The notes beneath the pieces are model-generated. The model did no database searches. It had not been told where the DNA came from and saw only the letters and a program-made list of their open reading frames with translations. Shown here one piece after another: positions 27,713-37,390 of a stretch of 64,000 bases of DNA; the first letter of the stretch is position 1, and every line of letters starts with the position of its first letter. The DNA is from Streptomyces sp. NRRL S-455 (lineage in GTDB: Bacteria > Actinomycetota > Actinomycetes > Streptomycetales > Streptomycetaceae), in contig NZ_JOCT01000010.1 of assembly GCF_000717875.1 (NCBI RefSeq), positions 62,001 to 126,000 on the forward strand, given 5' to 3'. A program made the position numbers and the translations under genes.

Positions 27713-30151
27713 ATGCCGCCACGAGGGACGACCGGGAACGAAGGGGTGGGCCCGCAGCCGGTAGCGGTCGTTGACGACACGGCCACGGCACGGGCCGTCG
27801 TGGACGCGCGCGGCACGGTGACCGGGTGGAGCGAAGGCGCACGCCGCCTGGTCGGATACCCGGCATCGGAGATCGTCGGCCGCCCCGCGGCCCTGCTGCT
27901 CGCCGGGGAGCCTCCGGCGCACGAGTTGCGTTCCCTCGTCGGCGTGCGGCGGTGGAACGGTACGGCGACCCTGAGGCACCGCGACGGACACGTCCTCCCG
28001 GTGACCCTGCTGGCGCACCGTCGCGAGCCGAACCCGGAAAGTGACGGCGACGCCCACGAGTGGTTTCTGGTCTCACCGGTGGCGCGCACCCGGGCCGAGC
28101 CCGACGAGGACGTCCTGGTCGGCTGGTCGCTCACCCAGTCGCCGTGCACCACCGCCCTGTACGACTCCCGGCTGCGGCTGCTCAAGGCCAACGCGGACAT
28201 GGAACGCGTGATGGGACTCTCCGAGGCGGAGATGCGGGGGCTGCGGGTGTCGGAGATCGTTCTCGACCCGCAGGGCGAACGCGCCGAAGAGCTGATGCTG
28301 AAGGTCCTCAGCAGCGGCGAACAGCAGCACCTGAGGGCCACCCTGCAGTTGGCCGGCCATGAGCACGCGAGCGTGTGGTCGGTGTCTTTGGCTCCGGTGA
28401 ACGACGAATACGGAGTGGTGCGTGGGGTGCTGCTGTCCGCGCACGACATGACCGAGCAGCACCAGGCACGGCAGCGGCTCGCCCTGGTCGCCGAGGCCGG
28501 TGTCCGCATCGGTACCACCCTCGACCTGGCCCGCACCGCCCAGGAAATGGCCGACGTCGCCGTCGGGCACCTGGCCGACTTCGTCACGGTGGATCTGCTT
28601 CCCGACATCGAGGACGACCGGGAACTGCGGGCCGTGACGCTCCCCAGCCCGGTCCTGCTGCGCCGCGTGGCCAACCAGTCGGTGCTGCCCGGCTGCCCCG
28701 AGGCCGTGATCCCGCTGGGCTCGGTCGCCACCTACCCGAGCACCTCGCCCGCGGCCGAATGCCTGGTCACGGGACAGCCACTGATCCAGCAGGTGACCGC
28801 GGACGGTGTCGACCGATGGGCATCCCTGGCGCCTGACCGGGCGGAACGCGTGCGACGGTTCGGCTTCCACTCCGTGCTGGCGGTGCCGATGAGCGCGCGT
28901 GGCATCACCCTCGGCGTGGCCACCTTCTCCCGCCACCGCCATCCCGAGCCCTTCGAGCAGGACGATCTGCTGCTGGCCCAGGAGATCACGGCTCGGGCCG
29001 CCCTGAGCATCGACAACGCCCGCCGCTACACCCGCGAGCGTGACACCGCGCTGACCCTGCAGAGCAGCCTGCTGCCGCAGCGACTGCCCCGGCAGCCCGC
29101 CGTGGAGGTCGCCTCCCGCTATCTGCCGGCCAGCGCGCAGGTCGGTGTGGGCGGCGACTGGTTCGACGTCATCCCGCTCTCCGGCGCCCGCGTGGCCCTG
29201 GTCGTCGGCGATGTCGTCGGCCACGGCATCCAGGCCTCCGCCGCCATGGGACGGCTGCGGACCGCCGTACGCACCCTGGCCGACGTCGACCTGCCTCCCG
29301 ACGAGCTGCTGACGCATCTGGACGACCTGGTCAACCGGCTGTCGGCCGAGACCGACGGCACGCCCGGCGCCGCCGCCGACGTCGGCACCACCTGCCTGTA
29401 CGCCGTGTACGACCCGGTCCACCGGCGCTGCACCCTGGCCCGCGCCGGCCACCCGGAGCCGGTGCTGCTCACCCCTGACGGCGCCGCGCGCGTCCTCGAA
29501 CTGCCGGCCGGTCCGCCGCTGGGACTGGGTGGCCTGCCGTTCGAGGCGGCCGAGGTCGAGTTGCCCGAGGGCAGCCTGCTCGCGCTGTACACCGACGGCC
29601 TGATCGAGGCCCGGGGCCGTGACATCGACGACGGCGTGAACCTCCTGCTGCAGGCGCTGGCCAGGCCGAGCGCATCCCTGGAAGGCATCTGCGACACCGT
29701 CCTGCGGGACGTCCTCCCGGCCCGGCCGGCGGACGACGTGGCGCTGCTGCTGGCCCGTACGCACGTCCTGGACGAGGCCCACGTGGCCACCTGGGACGTA
29801 CGACCGGAACCGTCCGCGGTGGCCGAGACACGCGACAAGGTGAGCCGGCAGCTCCAGGAGTGGGGCCTGGGCGAGACGGCGTACGTCACCGAGCTGGTCG
29901 TCAGCGAACTGGTCACCAACGCCATCCGGTACGGCGAGCCTCCCCTCCAACTGCGCCTGATCCTCGACCGCAACCTCATCTGCGAAGTCTCCGACGCCAG
30001 CAGCACGGCACCGCACCTGCGCCGGGCTCGCGTCTACGACGAGGGCGGGCGCGGCCTCATGCTGGTCGCCCAGCTGTGCGAGCGATGGGGCACCCGTCAC
30101 ACCTACCACGGCAAGACGATCTGGGCCGAACAGGCCCTGTCCTCAGACTGA
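27713..30151 (+). CDS. PAS-PAS-GAF-PP2C phosphatase with RsbW-like kinase domain
   Basis: An 812-residue multidomain regulator. Two PAS domains (about 18-120 and 130-260) precede a GAF domain (about 275-440), a SpoIIE/PP2C phosphatase (about 450-670, with VGVGGDWFDVIPL, VVGDVVGHGIQASAAMGRL and ALYTDGLIEARG) and a C-terminal histidine-kinase-like ATPase (about 680-812, with VVSELVTNAIRYGEPPLQLR and GGRGLMLVAQLCERWG). Having both phosphatase and RsbW-like anti-sigma kinase in one chain lets it drive both sides of a partner switch. An alternative start at GTG 27668 lies within the leader hairpin; I prefer the ATG at 27713 after CAGGACGAG. No sigma factor gene is adjacent. Confidence 0.9.
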   Translation: MPPRGTTGNEGVGPQPVAVVDDTATARAVVDARGTVTGWSEGARRLVGYPASEIVGRPAALLLAGEPPAHELRSLVGVRRWNGTATLRHRDGHVLPVTLLAHRREPNPESDGDAHEWFLVSPVARTRAEPDEDVLVGWSLTQSPCTTALYDSRLRLLKANADMERVMGLSEAEMRGLRVSEIVLDPQGERAEELMLKVLSSGEQQHLRATLQLAGHEHASVWSVSLAPVNDEYGVVRGVLLSAHDMTEQHQARQRLALVAEAGVRIGTTLDLARTAQEMADVAVGHLADFVTVDLLPDIEDDRELRAVTLPSPVLLRRVANQSVLPGCPEAVIPLGSVATYPSTSPAAECLVTGQPLIQQVTADGVDRWASLAPDRAERVRRFGFHSVLAVPMSARGITLGVATFSRHRHPEPFEQDDLLLAQEITARAALSIDNARRYTRERDTALTLQSSLLPQRLPRQPAVEVASRYLPASAQVGVGGDWFDVIPLSGARVALVVGDVVGHGIQASAAMGRLRTAVRTLADVDLPPDELLTHLDDLVNRLSAETDGTPGAAADVGTTCLYAVYDPVHRRCTLARAGHPEPVLLTPDGAARVLELPAGPPLGLGGLPFEAAEVELPEGSLLALYTDGLIEARGRDIDDGVNLLLQALARPSASLEGICDTVLRDVLPARPADDVALLLARTHVLDEAHVATWDVRPEPSAVAETRDKVSRQLQEWGLGETAYVTELVVSELVTNAIRYGEPPLQLRLILDRNLICEVSDASSTAPHLRRARVYDEGGRGLMLVAQLCERWGTRHTYHGKTIWAEQALSSD

Positions 30152-30170
30152 CGACCGCGGGCGCTTCGAA

Positions 30171-30193
30171 ACCGCCGGATGCGGACCGGCGGT
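30171..30193. terminator. Hairpin after the PP2C-kinase gene
   Basis: ACCGCCGG pairs perfectly with CCGGCGGT around a 7-base loop, 20 bases beyond the phosphatase stop codon. Confidence 0.6.
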
Positions 30194-30227
30194 GCCGGGC
30201 CGCCAAGAGACCGCCCTGTGCGTCATG

Positions 30228-30255
30228 TTGACGGTTCATCATTTCTGAATATCAA
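30228..30255 (+). promoter_or_regulatory. Sigma-70-like promoter upstream of secreted protein
   Basis: TTGACG at 30228-30233 and TATCAA at 30250-30255 with a 16-base spacer, in an AT-rich patch that stands out from the surrounding GC-rich DNA. The ATG it would serve (30392) is about 137 bases downstream, so a long leader would follow. Confidence 0.45.
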
Positions 30256-30391
30256 TTACAACTTTACCCGTCCTTGGTGTAGGTGGGCTGTGGTTTACGT
30301 GAGCCTCGTTGGCACCACGCGGTGACCGCACGCCCTCCCGTGACAGGGGGCTTGGTCGCCGACCCCCCATGCATGGTGAGAGGCACCAACG

Positions 30392-31063
30392 ATGACGATG
30401 AACCGCACGCTGCGGTACGGCGGCCGCACGCTGGCCTTGACGGCGACGGCGCTCGGGATGATCGCGGCGGCCGTACCCGCTGCGGCCGAGGAACAGCCCA
30501 CCGCGGAGCAGATCATGGCCGACTGCGCTTCCGGGGAAGGCAAGTGCACCTTCAACTCCCCGACCATCGGACAGGCTTACCTCGGTGAGCCCCGTCAGGT
30601 CTCAGAACTGCTCTTCAACTGCACCGACTCGCCCGCCGCCCAGTCGATGTCATGGGCCGACACCGTGGGCTCCTCCCACTCGGTGGGAGGCTCCGTCACC
30701 GTGGGCGGAGGCATCGAAGGCATCATCACGGCCAGTGTCACCGCGACGTACAACTACACGTGGCAGAGCTCCCGCACGGAGACGAGTTCCTTCACTGTGA
30801 ACGTGCAGCCGGGGGAAGTCGGCTGGATCTCCCGGGCCCAGGTGATGCAGCGGATCTCCGGCACGTGGCAGACCCATTACGACGACCCCAAGTGGGGCCA
30901 CTACTACTGGTTCGTCCCCGACGTGGTCACCGGCCCCGCTCCGAACGGCACGGACGGCAAGCACAACGCGGTCGTGGTCAAGTCCCGCAAGATGACGGCA
31001 GCCGAGAAGAAGCTGTGCTCCACCGGCTCCACTCGGGACAGGCTCTTCACCCGCAACAGCTGA
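30392..31063 (+). CDS. Secreted protein with aerolysin/ETX-MTX2-like texture
   Basis: A 223-residue exported protein with a signal peptide ending near AAAVPAAAEEQ. The mature part carries three or four cysteines (DCASGEGKCTF, LFNCTDSP, KKLCSTG) and a long Ser/Thr/Val/Gly-rich alternating stretch (SSHSVGGSVTVGGGIEGI, ITASVTATYNYTWQSSRTET, SSFTVNVQPGEVGWISRAQV). That texture is typical of the stem and strand regions of aerolysin-type beta-barrel pore-forming proteins. I rate that as an inference, not a family match: a secreted ligand-binding protein is equally possible. The gene has its own AT-rich promoter and a hairpin after the stop. Confidence 0.6.
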   Translation: MTMNRTLRYGGRTLALTATALGMIAAAVPAAAEEQPTAEQIMADCASGEGKCTFNSPTIGQAYLGEPRQVSELLFNCTDSPAAQSMSWADTVGSSHSVGGSVTVGGGIEGIITASVTATYNYTWQSSRTETSSFTVNVQPGEVGWISRAQVMQRISGTWQTHYDDPKWGHYYWFVPDVVTGPAPNGTDGKHNAVVVKSRKMTAAEKKLCSTGSTRDRLFTRNS

Positions 31064-31106
31064 CTCCCAGGAGCCCATCGCTCCGGCACCCTGCGGGTGT
31101 TGGGAG
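31064..31106. terminator. Nested hairpins after the secreted protein gene
   Basis: Outer arms CTCCCA and TGGGAG enclose an inner CACCC-TGC-GGGTG hairpin directly after the stop codon. Plausible but weak as a terminator. Confidence 0.4.
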
Positions 31107-31208
31107 CCAAGCCCTCGTGAAGCGTCGGTGAAAACCCTGTGGAAGCGGTGTCGGTGGGGCCGTTTATGCTGCACCGGAAGATCACGCGGTACCAGGGGAG
31201 GGCGCGGC

Positions 31209-32195
31209 ATGTTCGGCAAGCTGTTCGGCAGGGGCGGGGAGAGACCGGTGGCGGATTCGCACGTCCTTCCCGCCCCGCGCAGGCAGAAGAACGGGATGTA
31301 CACGCTGCGCGCGCTCGGGGACGCGCGGGTGCTCGCACTGGTGGAGGCGGCCGAAGCGGGTGACTGGGAGGCGGTCAAGGAGACGCTGGCCCCCTTCGAT
31401 CTGGGCCGAGACCACCAAGTCCTGGGTGAGCTGGCCGATCTGGACGGTGTGCAGGACTGGATCGGCCGGGCCGTCGAGGAGGACAAGGAGCACCGGGCCA
31501 CGGCGCTGCTGATATCCGGGGCGCGCCACATCACCTGGGGCTGGGAGGCGCGCACCGCCGAACGCGCCGTGAACGTCACGCAGGAGCAGTGGCGGGTCTT
31601 CCACGAGCGGCTGCGGACCGCCGAGGAGCAGCTGCTCGAGGCCGCCGAGCTGCGGCCGGAATGGATCACGCCGTGGCGCTGCCTGCTCACCTCCGGTCGC
31701 GGCATGTCGCTGGGCCCCGCCGTGAACGAGACCCGGCGTGACGCCGCCCTGCGCCGCGACCCGCTGGACCTGGAGACCCACCTCGCCTGGGTGTCGCAGT
31801 TGCAGCCCCGTTGGGGTGGTGAACCGGGGCAGGCCCTGGCATTCGCCCAGGACGCGGGCGCCCGCGCCCCGCAGGGGCACCGCCTCGGCTGCGTGATCGC
31901 CATGGCGTACATCGAGGAGTGGGTCGAGTCGGAGCGCGGGGACTACCTGCAAACCCCGGAGATCCAGGCGCAGTTGCGGGAGGCGGCGGACCACAGCATC
32001 CTCCACCCCGCCTACGTGTGGCGCCCGGGCTGGCAGCACGACTTCAACATGTTCGCCATGGCACTGTCGCTGGCCGACGAACGGCACACGGTCAAGCGCG
32101 TGTTCCGGACGCTGGACGGCGCCTACACCGAGTGGCCCTGGACGTACTTCGCGGAACCGGAGAAGCAGTTCGCCCGCCGTCACCGCCGCGCCTGA
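31209..32195 (+). CDS. Helical-repeat hypothetical protein
   Basis: A 328-residue soluble protein that I do not recognise. It appears all-alpha: VLALVEAAEAGDWEAVKETL, then repeated blocks such as EEQLLEAAELRPEWITPWRC and LGCVIAMAYIEEWVESERGD, in the manner of tetratricopeptide-like or armadillo repeats. A short basic start (MFGKLFGRGGERP) is set off from the repeats. The ATG at 31209 has CAGGGGAGGGCGC upstream. It precedes the Hsp90-like gene on the same strand with a 272-base gap, so the two might share a function without sharing a transcript. Confidence 0.6.
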   Translation: MFGKLFGRGGERPVADSHVLPAPRRQKNGMYTLRALGDARVLALVEAAEAGDWEAVKETLAPFDLGRDHQVLGELADLDGVQDWIGRAVEEDKEHRATALLISGARHITWGWEARTAERAVNVTQEQWRVFHERLRTAEEQLLEAAELRPEWITPWRCLLTSGRGMSLGPAVNETRRDAALRRDPLDLETHLAWVSQLQPRWGGEPGQALAFAQDAGARAPQGHRLGCVIAMAYIEEWVESERGDYLQTPEIQAQLREAADHSILHPAYVWRPGWQHDFNMFAMALSLADERHTVKRVFRTLDGAYTEWPWTYFAEPEKQFARRHRRA

Positions 32196-32467
32196 GCAGC
32201 CACCGGCCCGGCCGGTCCTCGGCACCCCACGGCCGGCCCCATCCTCAGGACCCGCCGGTCCCGGTCGAGACTCAGAGCCTTCCGTCTCCGCCGACTCTCC
32301 GCCCCTCCCGCTCCGACGCCCCCCGGTACGCGCAGGCGGCCCCGCAGTCGCGGCGCCAACCCTGCCGCCCTGCCGCCCAGGAGACCGGCCCCGCCGCCCC
32401 CCCCGAAGCACCCCGCGGGCCCGCCGCCCGACCGTACCCGTCGCCCTTCCCACCAACGGACTGCCCG

Positions 32468-34324
32468 ATGACTCTGCCCGACACCGCCACGAACCCGGCC
32501 GGCGCCGACCGCACCTTCCAGGTGGACCTGCGCGGCCTCGTCGACCTCCTCTCCCACCACCTCTACTCCAGCCCCCGCGTCTACCTGCGCGAACTGATGC
32601 AGAACTCGGTGGACGCGCTGACCGCCCGGCGGGCCCTCGAACCGGCCGCTCCCGCCGACGCCTTCGGCGTCCGCCTGTACGCCGACGGTTCGGTCGTACG
32701 CGTCGAGGACGACGGCGTCGGTCTCTCCGAGACCGACGTGCACACCTTCCTCGCCACCATCGGCCGCAGCAGCAAACGCACAGAACAGATCGCCGAGCAA
32801 CGCGGCGACTTCATCGGCCAGTTCGGCATCGGCCTGCTCTCCTGCTTCCTGGTCGCGGACGAGATCCACGTCCTCAGCCGCTCCGCCCGTACCCCTGACG
32901 CACCCGCCGTGGAATGGCGGGGACGCGGCGACGGCAGCTACACCGTCCGCACCCTGCCCGCCTCCGCCGTCCCCCGGCCCGGCACCACCGTCACGCTGAC
33001 GCCGCGCGCCGACGCGGGCGAGTGGACCCGCCCGGCACAGGTCCACGCGCTGGCCCGCCATTTCGGCTCCCTGCTGCGCCACCCGGTGACCTTCGACGAC
33101 GGCACAGGCAGGCCGGGCGACCCGGCCGCGTCCGTCAACCCCGATCCCGCGCCCTGGACACGCACGTACCCCACCCCGGGAGCCCGCTCCAGGGCGCTCG
33201 CCGCGTACGGCGAGAACGTCTTCGGCTTCACACCGCTGGACACCATCGAACTGGACCTGCCCGCCGTGGGCCTGAAGGGCATCGCCTGCGTGCTTCCCGA
33301 GGCGGTGCCGGCCGGGCGCCGCCACGGGCACCGCGTGCACGTCAAGGGCATGCTGCTGTCCGAGCAGGCCGAGGAGATCCTGCCCGACTGGGCGTTCTTC
33401 GTCCGCTGCGTCGTCGACGCCGAAAGCCTGCGCCCGACGGCGTCCCGCGAGTCCCTGTACGAGGACGACACCCTCGCCGCCGTCCGAGACGCCCTCGCCG
33501 AGCGGCTGCGCGCCTGGATCGCCCGGGCCGCAGCCAGCGACCCGGACCTGCTCGCCCGCTTCCTCCAGGCCCACCACCTGGCCGTGAAGTCCCTCGCGGT
33601 GCACGACGACGAGATCCTGCGGATGCTGCTGCCCTGGCTGCCGTTCGAGACCACCGACGGGCACACCACCCTCGACGAGTTCGCGCGCACCCACCGCACC
33701 GTGCTCGTCACCTCGAGCGTGGAGGAGTTCCGGCAGGTCGCGGCGATCGCCTCCGCCGCCGGTCTCGGCGTCGTCAACGGCGGCTACACCTACGACCGTG
33801 AACTGGTCCACCGGCTCCCCGAGATCAGGCCCGGCGCCACCGTCGCCGACCTCGACCCGGAGACCCTCACCGCTCACCTCGACCCCGTCGACCGGGAGAC
33901 GGAACTCGCCGCCGCGGCCTACCTCGCCCAGGCCCGCGACGCCCTCGCCGTCTTCGACTGCGACGTCGCACTGCGCACCTTCCAGCCCGCCTCCGCCCCC
34001 GCCCTCCTCGTCGACAGCCGGGAGGCCCGGCACGAGCGCACCCGCTCCCAGCTCGCACGCGAGCAGGAAGGCGGCCTGTGGGGCGACATCCTCGGCGCCC
34101 TGCGCCAGGAGGCCCCGCGTGCCCAGCTGATCCTCAACCAGCTCAACCCGCTGGTCCGCACCGCCGTCACCATCGACGAGCCCGAGCTTGCCCGTACCAG
34201 CGCCGAAGCCCTCTACGGGCAGGCCGCGATGCTGTCCAGGCGCCCCCTCAGGCCCGCCGAATCGAGTCTCATCAACCGCTCCTTCCTCGACCTTCTCGCC
34301 CACGCCCTCCGCAAGGACAGCTGA
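32468..34324 (+). CDS. Hsp90-family ATPase (HtpG-like)
   Basis: 618 residues, close to HtpG in length. The N-terminal GHKL ATPase motifs are intact: YLRELMQNSVDALTARRA (catalytic Glu at 42, Asn at 46, Asp at 49), VEDDGVGLSETD near 79-90 and FIGQFGIGLLSCFLVA near 115-130. The middle domain contains the conserved PTASRESLYEDD region (about 320-331), which reads close to the Hsp90 consensus. The C-terminal third is less similar to canonical HtpG. It is probably an ATP-driven client-remodelling chaperone. The next gene starts two bases after its stop, so the two are translationally coupled and a specialised partnership is likely. Confidence 0.85.
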   Translation: MTLPDTATNPAGADRTFQVDLRGLVDLLSHHLYSSPRVYLRELMQNSVDALTARRALEPAAPADAFGVRLYADGSVVRVEDDGVGLSETDVHTFLATIGRSSKRTEQIAEQRGDFIGQFGIGLLSCFLVADEIHVLSRSARTPDAPAVEWRGRGDGSYTVRTLPASAVPRPGTTVTLTPRADAGEWTRPAQVHALARHFGSLLRHPVTFDDGTGRPGDPAASVNPDPAPWTRTYPTPGARSRALAAYGENVFGFTPLDTIELDLPAVGLKGIACVLPEAVPAGRRHGHRVHVKGMLLSEQAEEILPDWAFFVRCVVDAESLRPTASRESLYEDDTLAAVRDALAERLRAWIARAAASDPDLLARFLQAHHLAVKSLAVHDDEILRMLLPWLPFETTDGHTTLDEFARTHRTVLVTSSVEEFRQVAAIASAAGLGVVNGGYTYDRELVHRLPEIRPGATVADLDPETLTAHLDPVDRETELAAAAYLAQARDALAVFDCDVALRTFQPASAPALLVDSREARHERTRSQLAREQEGGLWGDILGALRQEAPRAQLILNQLNPLVRTAVTIDEPELARTSAEALYGQAAMLSRRPLRPAESSLINRSFLDLLAHALRKDS

Positions 34325-34326
34325 CG

Positions 34327-37260
34327 ATGCCGACCGCACCCCAGACCACCGACGAGCTGTACGAGGCGCTGAAGGAGAACGACCGGCGCCCCTACGGCCG
34401 CACCCGTACCGTCACTGCCGAAGAACTCGTCGACGCCGCCGAACAGTTCGACCAGCCCGCCCCGCTCGTCCACGCCCTCCTCGAACTCCAGGAGGCGTAC
34501 ACCTACGGCTCCGAACCCCGAAAGTCGCCCGTCGTCTTCGCCCGTCTGCTCACCCTGTTCGACGAACAGCCCGACGTCTTCGACGAGCGCCTGCGCCACA
34601 CGCTGTTCTGGCGGTTCAAGTGGGTGAGCCACGCCCTGCGCCAGCTGCCGGAGATGCCGCTGACCAGTCTCCGCCAGTGGCTGACGGAGATGCGCGACCG
34701 GTACGAGAAGGCCGGCTTCGGCCTCCAGCCGTACTACGGGCAGGCATACCAGCTCGCCGCCCACGTCGGCGAGGACACCACCCCCGCCTACGAACTGTGG
34801 GCGGGCCGCACCCGCACCCGCCTCAGCGACTGCGAGGCCTGCGAGATCTGCGAGCGCGCCCGGTACCACCTCACAGCGGGCGACGACGAGCGGGCACTGC
34901 GCGCCTGGGAGCCCGTCCTGAACGGGAAGGAGTCCTGCCAGGAGGAGCCGGCACGCTCCCTCTCGTACGCCCTGCTGCCCCTGCTGCGCACCGGCCGCAC
35001 CGACCGTGCGCGCGAACTGCACCTCACCGGCTACCGCGCCTGCCGCCGCAACCCCGCCATGTCCGGGGAGATCGGGCGGCACCTGGAGTTCTGCGCGCTG
35101 ACCGGCAACGAGGCCCGTGGCCTGGAACTGCTCGCCGAGAACCGGAGCCTGTTCGACGAGGTGGACTCGCCGCTGGACCTGCTCGACTTCCTCACCGGCG
35201 TGGAGGTCCTCCTCCAGCGTGTCGAGCTCCTCGGCCACGGCGCACTGCCTGCGGCCGGATACGCGGGCCGCACCTGGACGGTGGCCGGGCTGCGCGCCGA
35301 GGTACGCCGCCGCGCCGACGACCACGCCGCCCGCTTCGACGCCCGCAACGGCACCACGGCCCACAGCGACCGTCGCAGGGCCCGCCTCGACCGTGCCCCG
35401 CTCCTGGACGCGCTGGAACTCACTCTGCGCACCCGCAGTCTTGACGACGTGACGCCCGCCGCCCCGGTCGCCGCGCCGCCCGCCCGTCCGGCCGACCCCG
35501 CCCCCGACTCGCTCGTCGAACTCATCCTCCAGGCACGCGGGTTGGAGGAGCAGGGGCACCCGGACGCAAGGGCCCGTTGGGAGCGGCTGCGCACGCTCGT
35601 CGCCGCCCGCGACTACACCCACCCCGATGATCCGGCCGTGGGCCCGCTCGTCCGGCTGCGCGCGGACCTGCTGGACGACGAGGCGGGCCGGGCGGGCAAC
35701 AACGACGAGTTCGCCGACGCCGTAGCCCTCCACGAGGAGGCCGCGGCCCTGTACGACGACGCCGGGGAGCCGGGGCAGGCGGCGCTCGCCCGCGCCGGCG
35801 CCCTGCTCGCCACCGCCGAGAACTCCGGGGAGGGCGCTGACGGGCCCGAGGCGAAGGCCGCCGCGCTGACCGCGGCCCACGCGTCCCTGGTTCGCCTGCA
35901 CGAGGAGACCCCCGGCCTCGCCCCGTACCAGGAGGCCCGCCTGTTGCGGCTGCGGGCGACCGCGCTCGCACTGCGCCTGCAGACCTCGGGCAGCGAGGAC
36001 CACGTCGCGCCGGTCGTCGCCGAGGTGGACGCGTTGCACGCGTTCGCCACCCGGCACGATGTCGTCGGGCAGATCTCCGGCGCGCTGCTGCTGCGGGCCA
36101 GCACCTACGCCATCTCCGGCGACCTGCCCGCAGCGGTCACCGAGACCGACGCCCTCATCGACCGGCTGAAGGCGCACGGCCCCGCCTGGCACCTGCCCCG
36201 CGCGCTGGGACTGCGCGGCCGGCTCCAGCTCGGCCTCCGGGACGCGCAGGCCGCGTACACCGACCTCTCCGAAGGCCTGCGACGGGCCGCCGACTGGCCG
36301 GCCGACGCGGTCGACACCAGCCGTCTTCACGGTGATCTGGCCGAGGCCTGCATGCGCCTGGGCCGCCCCGACGAGGCGCTGCGGCACCTGACGCGCTCGG
36401 CGGAGCTGGACCTTCGCCGTGGCAACCGGACGGACGCGTACTGCGCCTACGCCAACGCCGCCCAGCTCAGCCTCGACCTGGGCCGGGTCGAGGACTGCAT
36501 CGCCCTGCTCGACTCCCTGCTGGCCGAACCGGACATCACCGCCGGAGAAGCCGACGACCGGCTCGTCGCCCAGCTGCGCCTGACCCGCGCCCGCGCACTG
36601 CACGCCGGGGAGGACCTCAAGGCCGCCACCGCGGAGTTCGTCGCCCTCGCGGCCGAGTCGGCCGGCTGGGACGACGACCAGGGGAGCCACGCCATGATCG
36701 CCGCGGAGACGGCCGTACTCCTCGGCGAGTCCGGCGACTTCGGCCGGGCCCGCGAAGCGGCGGACCAGGCACTCGCCGCCCACGCCGACGCTCCGCGCTA
36801 CGAGCAGCTCAGCAACTGCCTGCGCGAACTCGCCCGCCTCCAGGCGCAGCAGCAGGGCCCCGACGGACTGGCCGGCGCCCTCGCCCTCCTCGCCGACGCG
36901 GGACGGATCGCCGACGAGGCCCGCGCCGCCGCCTACGAGACCCAGGGCCGCTCCCTGGACACCGCCCTGGCCTACGAACACGGGCGGGTCAACGCCTACG
37001 CCGGCGCATACGAGGACGCGCTGGCCGCCCTGGACAAGGCCCTCGCCCTGCTCGGCGAGCCGGGACCCGAGGACGACAGTGCCGGCGAGTGGGCCGAGTG
37101 CGTCCGTCTCGCGGGCGCCGTGGAGGGCATCTACCTGGAACGCCCCGCCCCCGCCCTCACCCGCCTCGACGCGGCGGTCTCCCACCTGACCGCCCTGGGC
37201 CACACCGAGGAGACCGAGCCGCTGATCTCCTTGGCTGCCCGGCTGCGCGACGAGGACTGA
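34327..37260 (+). CDS. Large TPR-like helical-repeat protein
   Basis: A 977-residue all-alpha protein built from tetratricopeptide-like repeats. Examples are ADAVALHEEAAALYDDAGEP, RLHGDLAEACMRLGRPDEAL and EDCIALLDSLLAEPDITAGE in the second half. The first 400 residues form a different, more variable helical region with one CEACEICERARYH cysteine cluster (about 173-186) that could bind a metal. No catalytic domain is visible. The start ATG at 34327 lies two bases beyond the Hsp90-like stop. It is probably a scaffold or client adaptor for the Hsp90-like ATPase. A perfect terminator follows. Confidence 0.8.
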   Translation: MPTAPQTTDELYEALKENDRRPYGRTRTVTAEELVDAAEQFDQPAPLVHALLELQEAYTYGSEPRKSPVVFARLLTLFDEQPDVFDERLRHTLFWRFKWVSHALRQLPEMPLTSLRQWLTEMRDRYEKAGFGLQPYYGQAYQLAAHVGEDTTPAYELWAGRTRTRLSDCEACEICERARYHLTAGDDERALRAWEPVLNGKESCQEEPARSLSYALLPLLRTGRTDRARELHLTGYRACRRNPAMSGEIGRHLEFCALTGNEARGLELLAENRSLFDEVDSPLDLLDFLTGVEVLLQRVELLGHGALPAAGYAGRTWTVAGLRAEVRRRADDHAARFDARNGTTAHSDRRRARLDRAPLLDALELTLRTRSLDDVTPAAPVAAPPARPADPAPDSLVELILQARGLEEQGHPDARARWERLRTLVAARDYTHPDDPAVGPLVRLRADLLDDEAGRAGNNDEFADAVALHEEAAALYDDAGEPGQAALARAGALLATAENSGEGADGPEAKAAALTAAHASLVRLHEETPGLAPYQEARLLRLRATALALRLQTSGSEDHVAPVVAEVDALHAFATRHDVVGQISGALLLRASTYAISGDLPAAVTETDALIDRLKAHGPAWHLPRALGLRGRLQLGLRDAQAAYTDLSEGLRRAADWPADAVDTSRLHGDLAEACMRLGRPDEALRHLTRSAELDLRRGNRTDAYCAYANAAQLSLDLGRVEDCIALLDSLLAEPDITAGEADDRLVAQLRLTRARALHAGEDLKAATAEFVALAAESAGWDDDQGSHAMIAAETAVLLGESGDFGRAREAADQALAAHADAPRYEQLSNCLRELARLQAQQQGPDGLAGALALLADAGRIADEARAAAYETQGRSLDTALAYEHGRVNAYAGAYEDALAALDKALALLGEPGPEDDSAGEWAECVRLAGAVEGIYLERPAPALTRLDAAVSHLTALGHTEETEPLISLAARLRDED

Positions 37261-37331
37261 CCCGGCGGCCCCGGTGCCGGGCCGCACGACGGCGGACCCT
37301 GGACGGAGAGGGCAGGGGAGAGGAGACGGAT

Positions 37332-37360
37332 CGCGGCTCGGGCCGGAGGCCCGAGCCGCG
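37332..37360. terminator. Perfect 13-bp stem terminator
   Basis: CGCGGCTCGGGCC, three-base loop, GGCCCGAGCCGCG: a perfect inverted repeat closing the Hsp90-TPR operon and the converging SDR gene. Confidence 0.85.
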
Positions 37361-37390
37361 CCTGTCGACGTCCGCCGACCGGCGGACGCG

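Noticed and set aside
30392..31063. Calling the secreted protein a proven pore-forming toxin
   Set aside because: Only the residue texture suggests it; no motif or homology is certain, so it was left as an inference.
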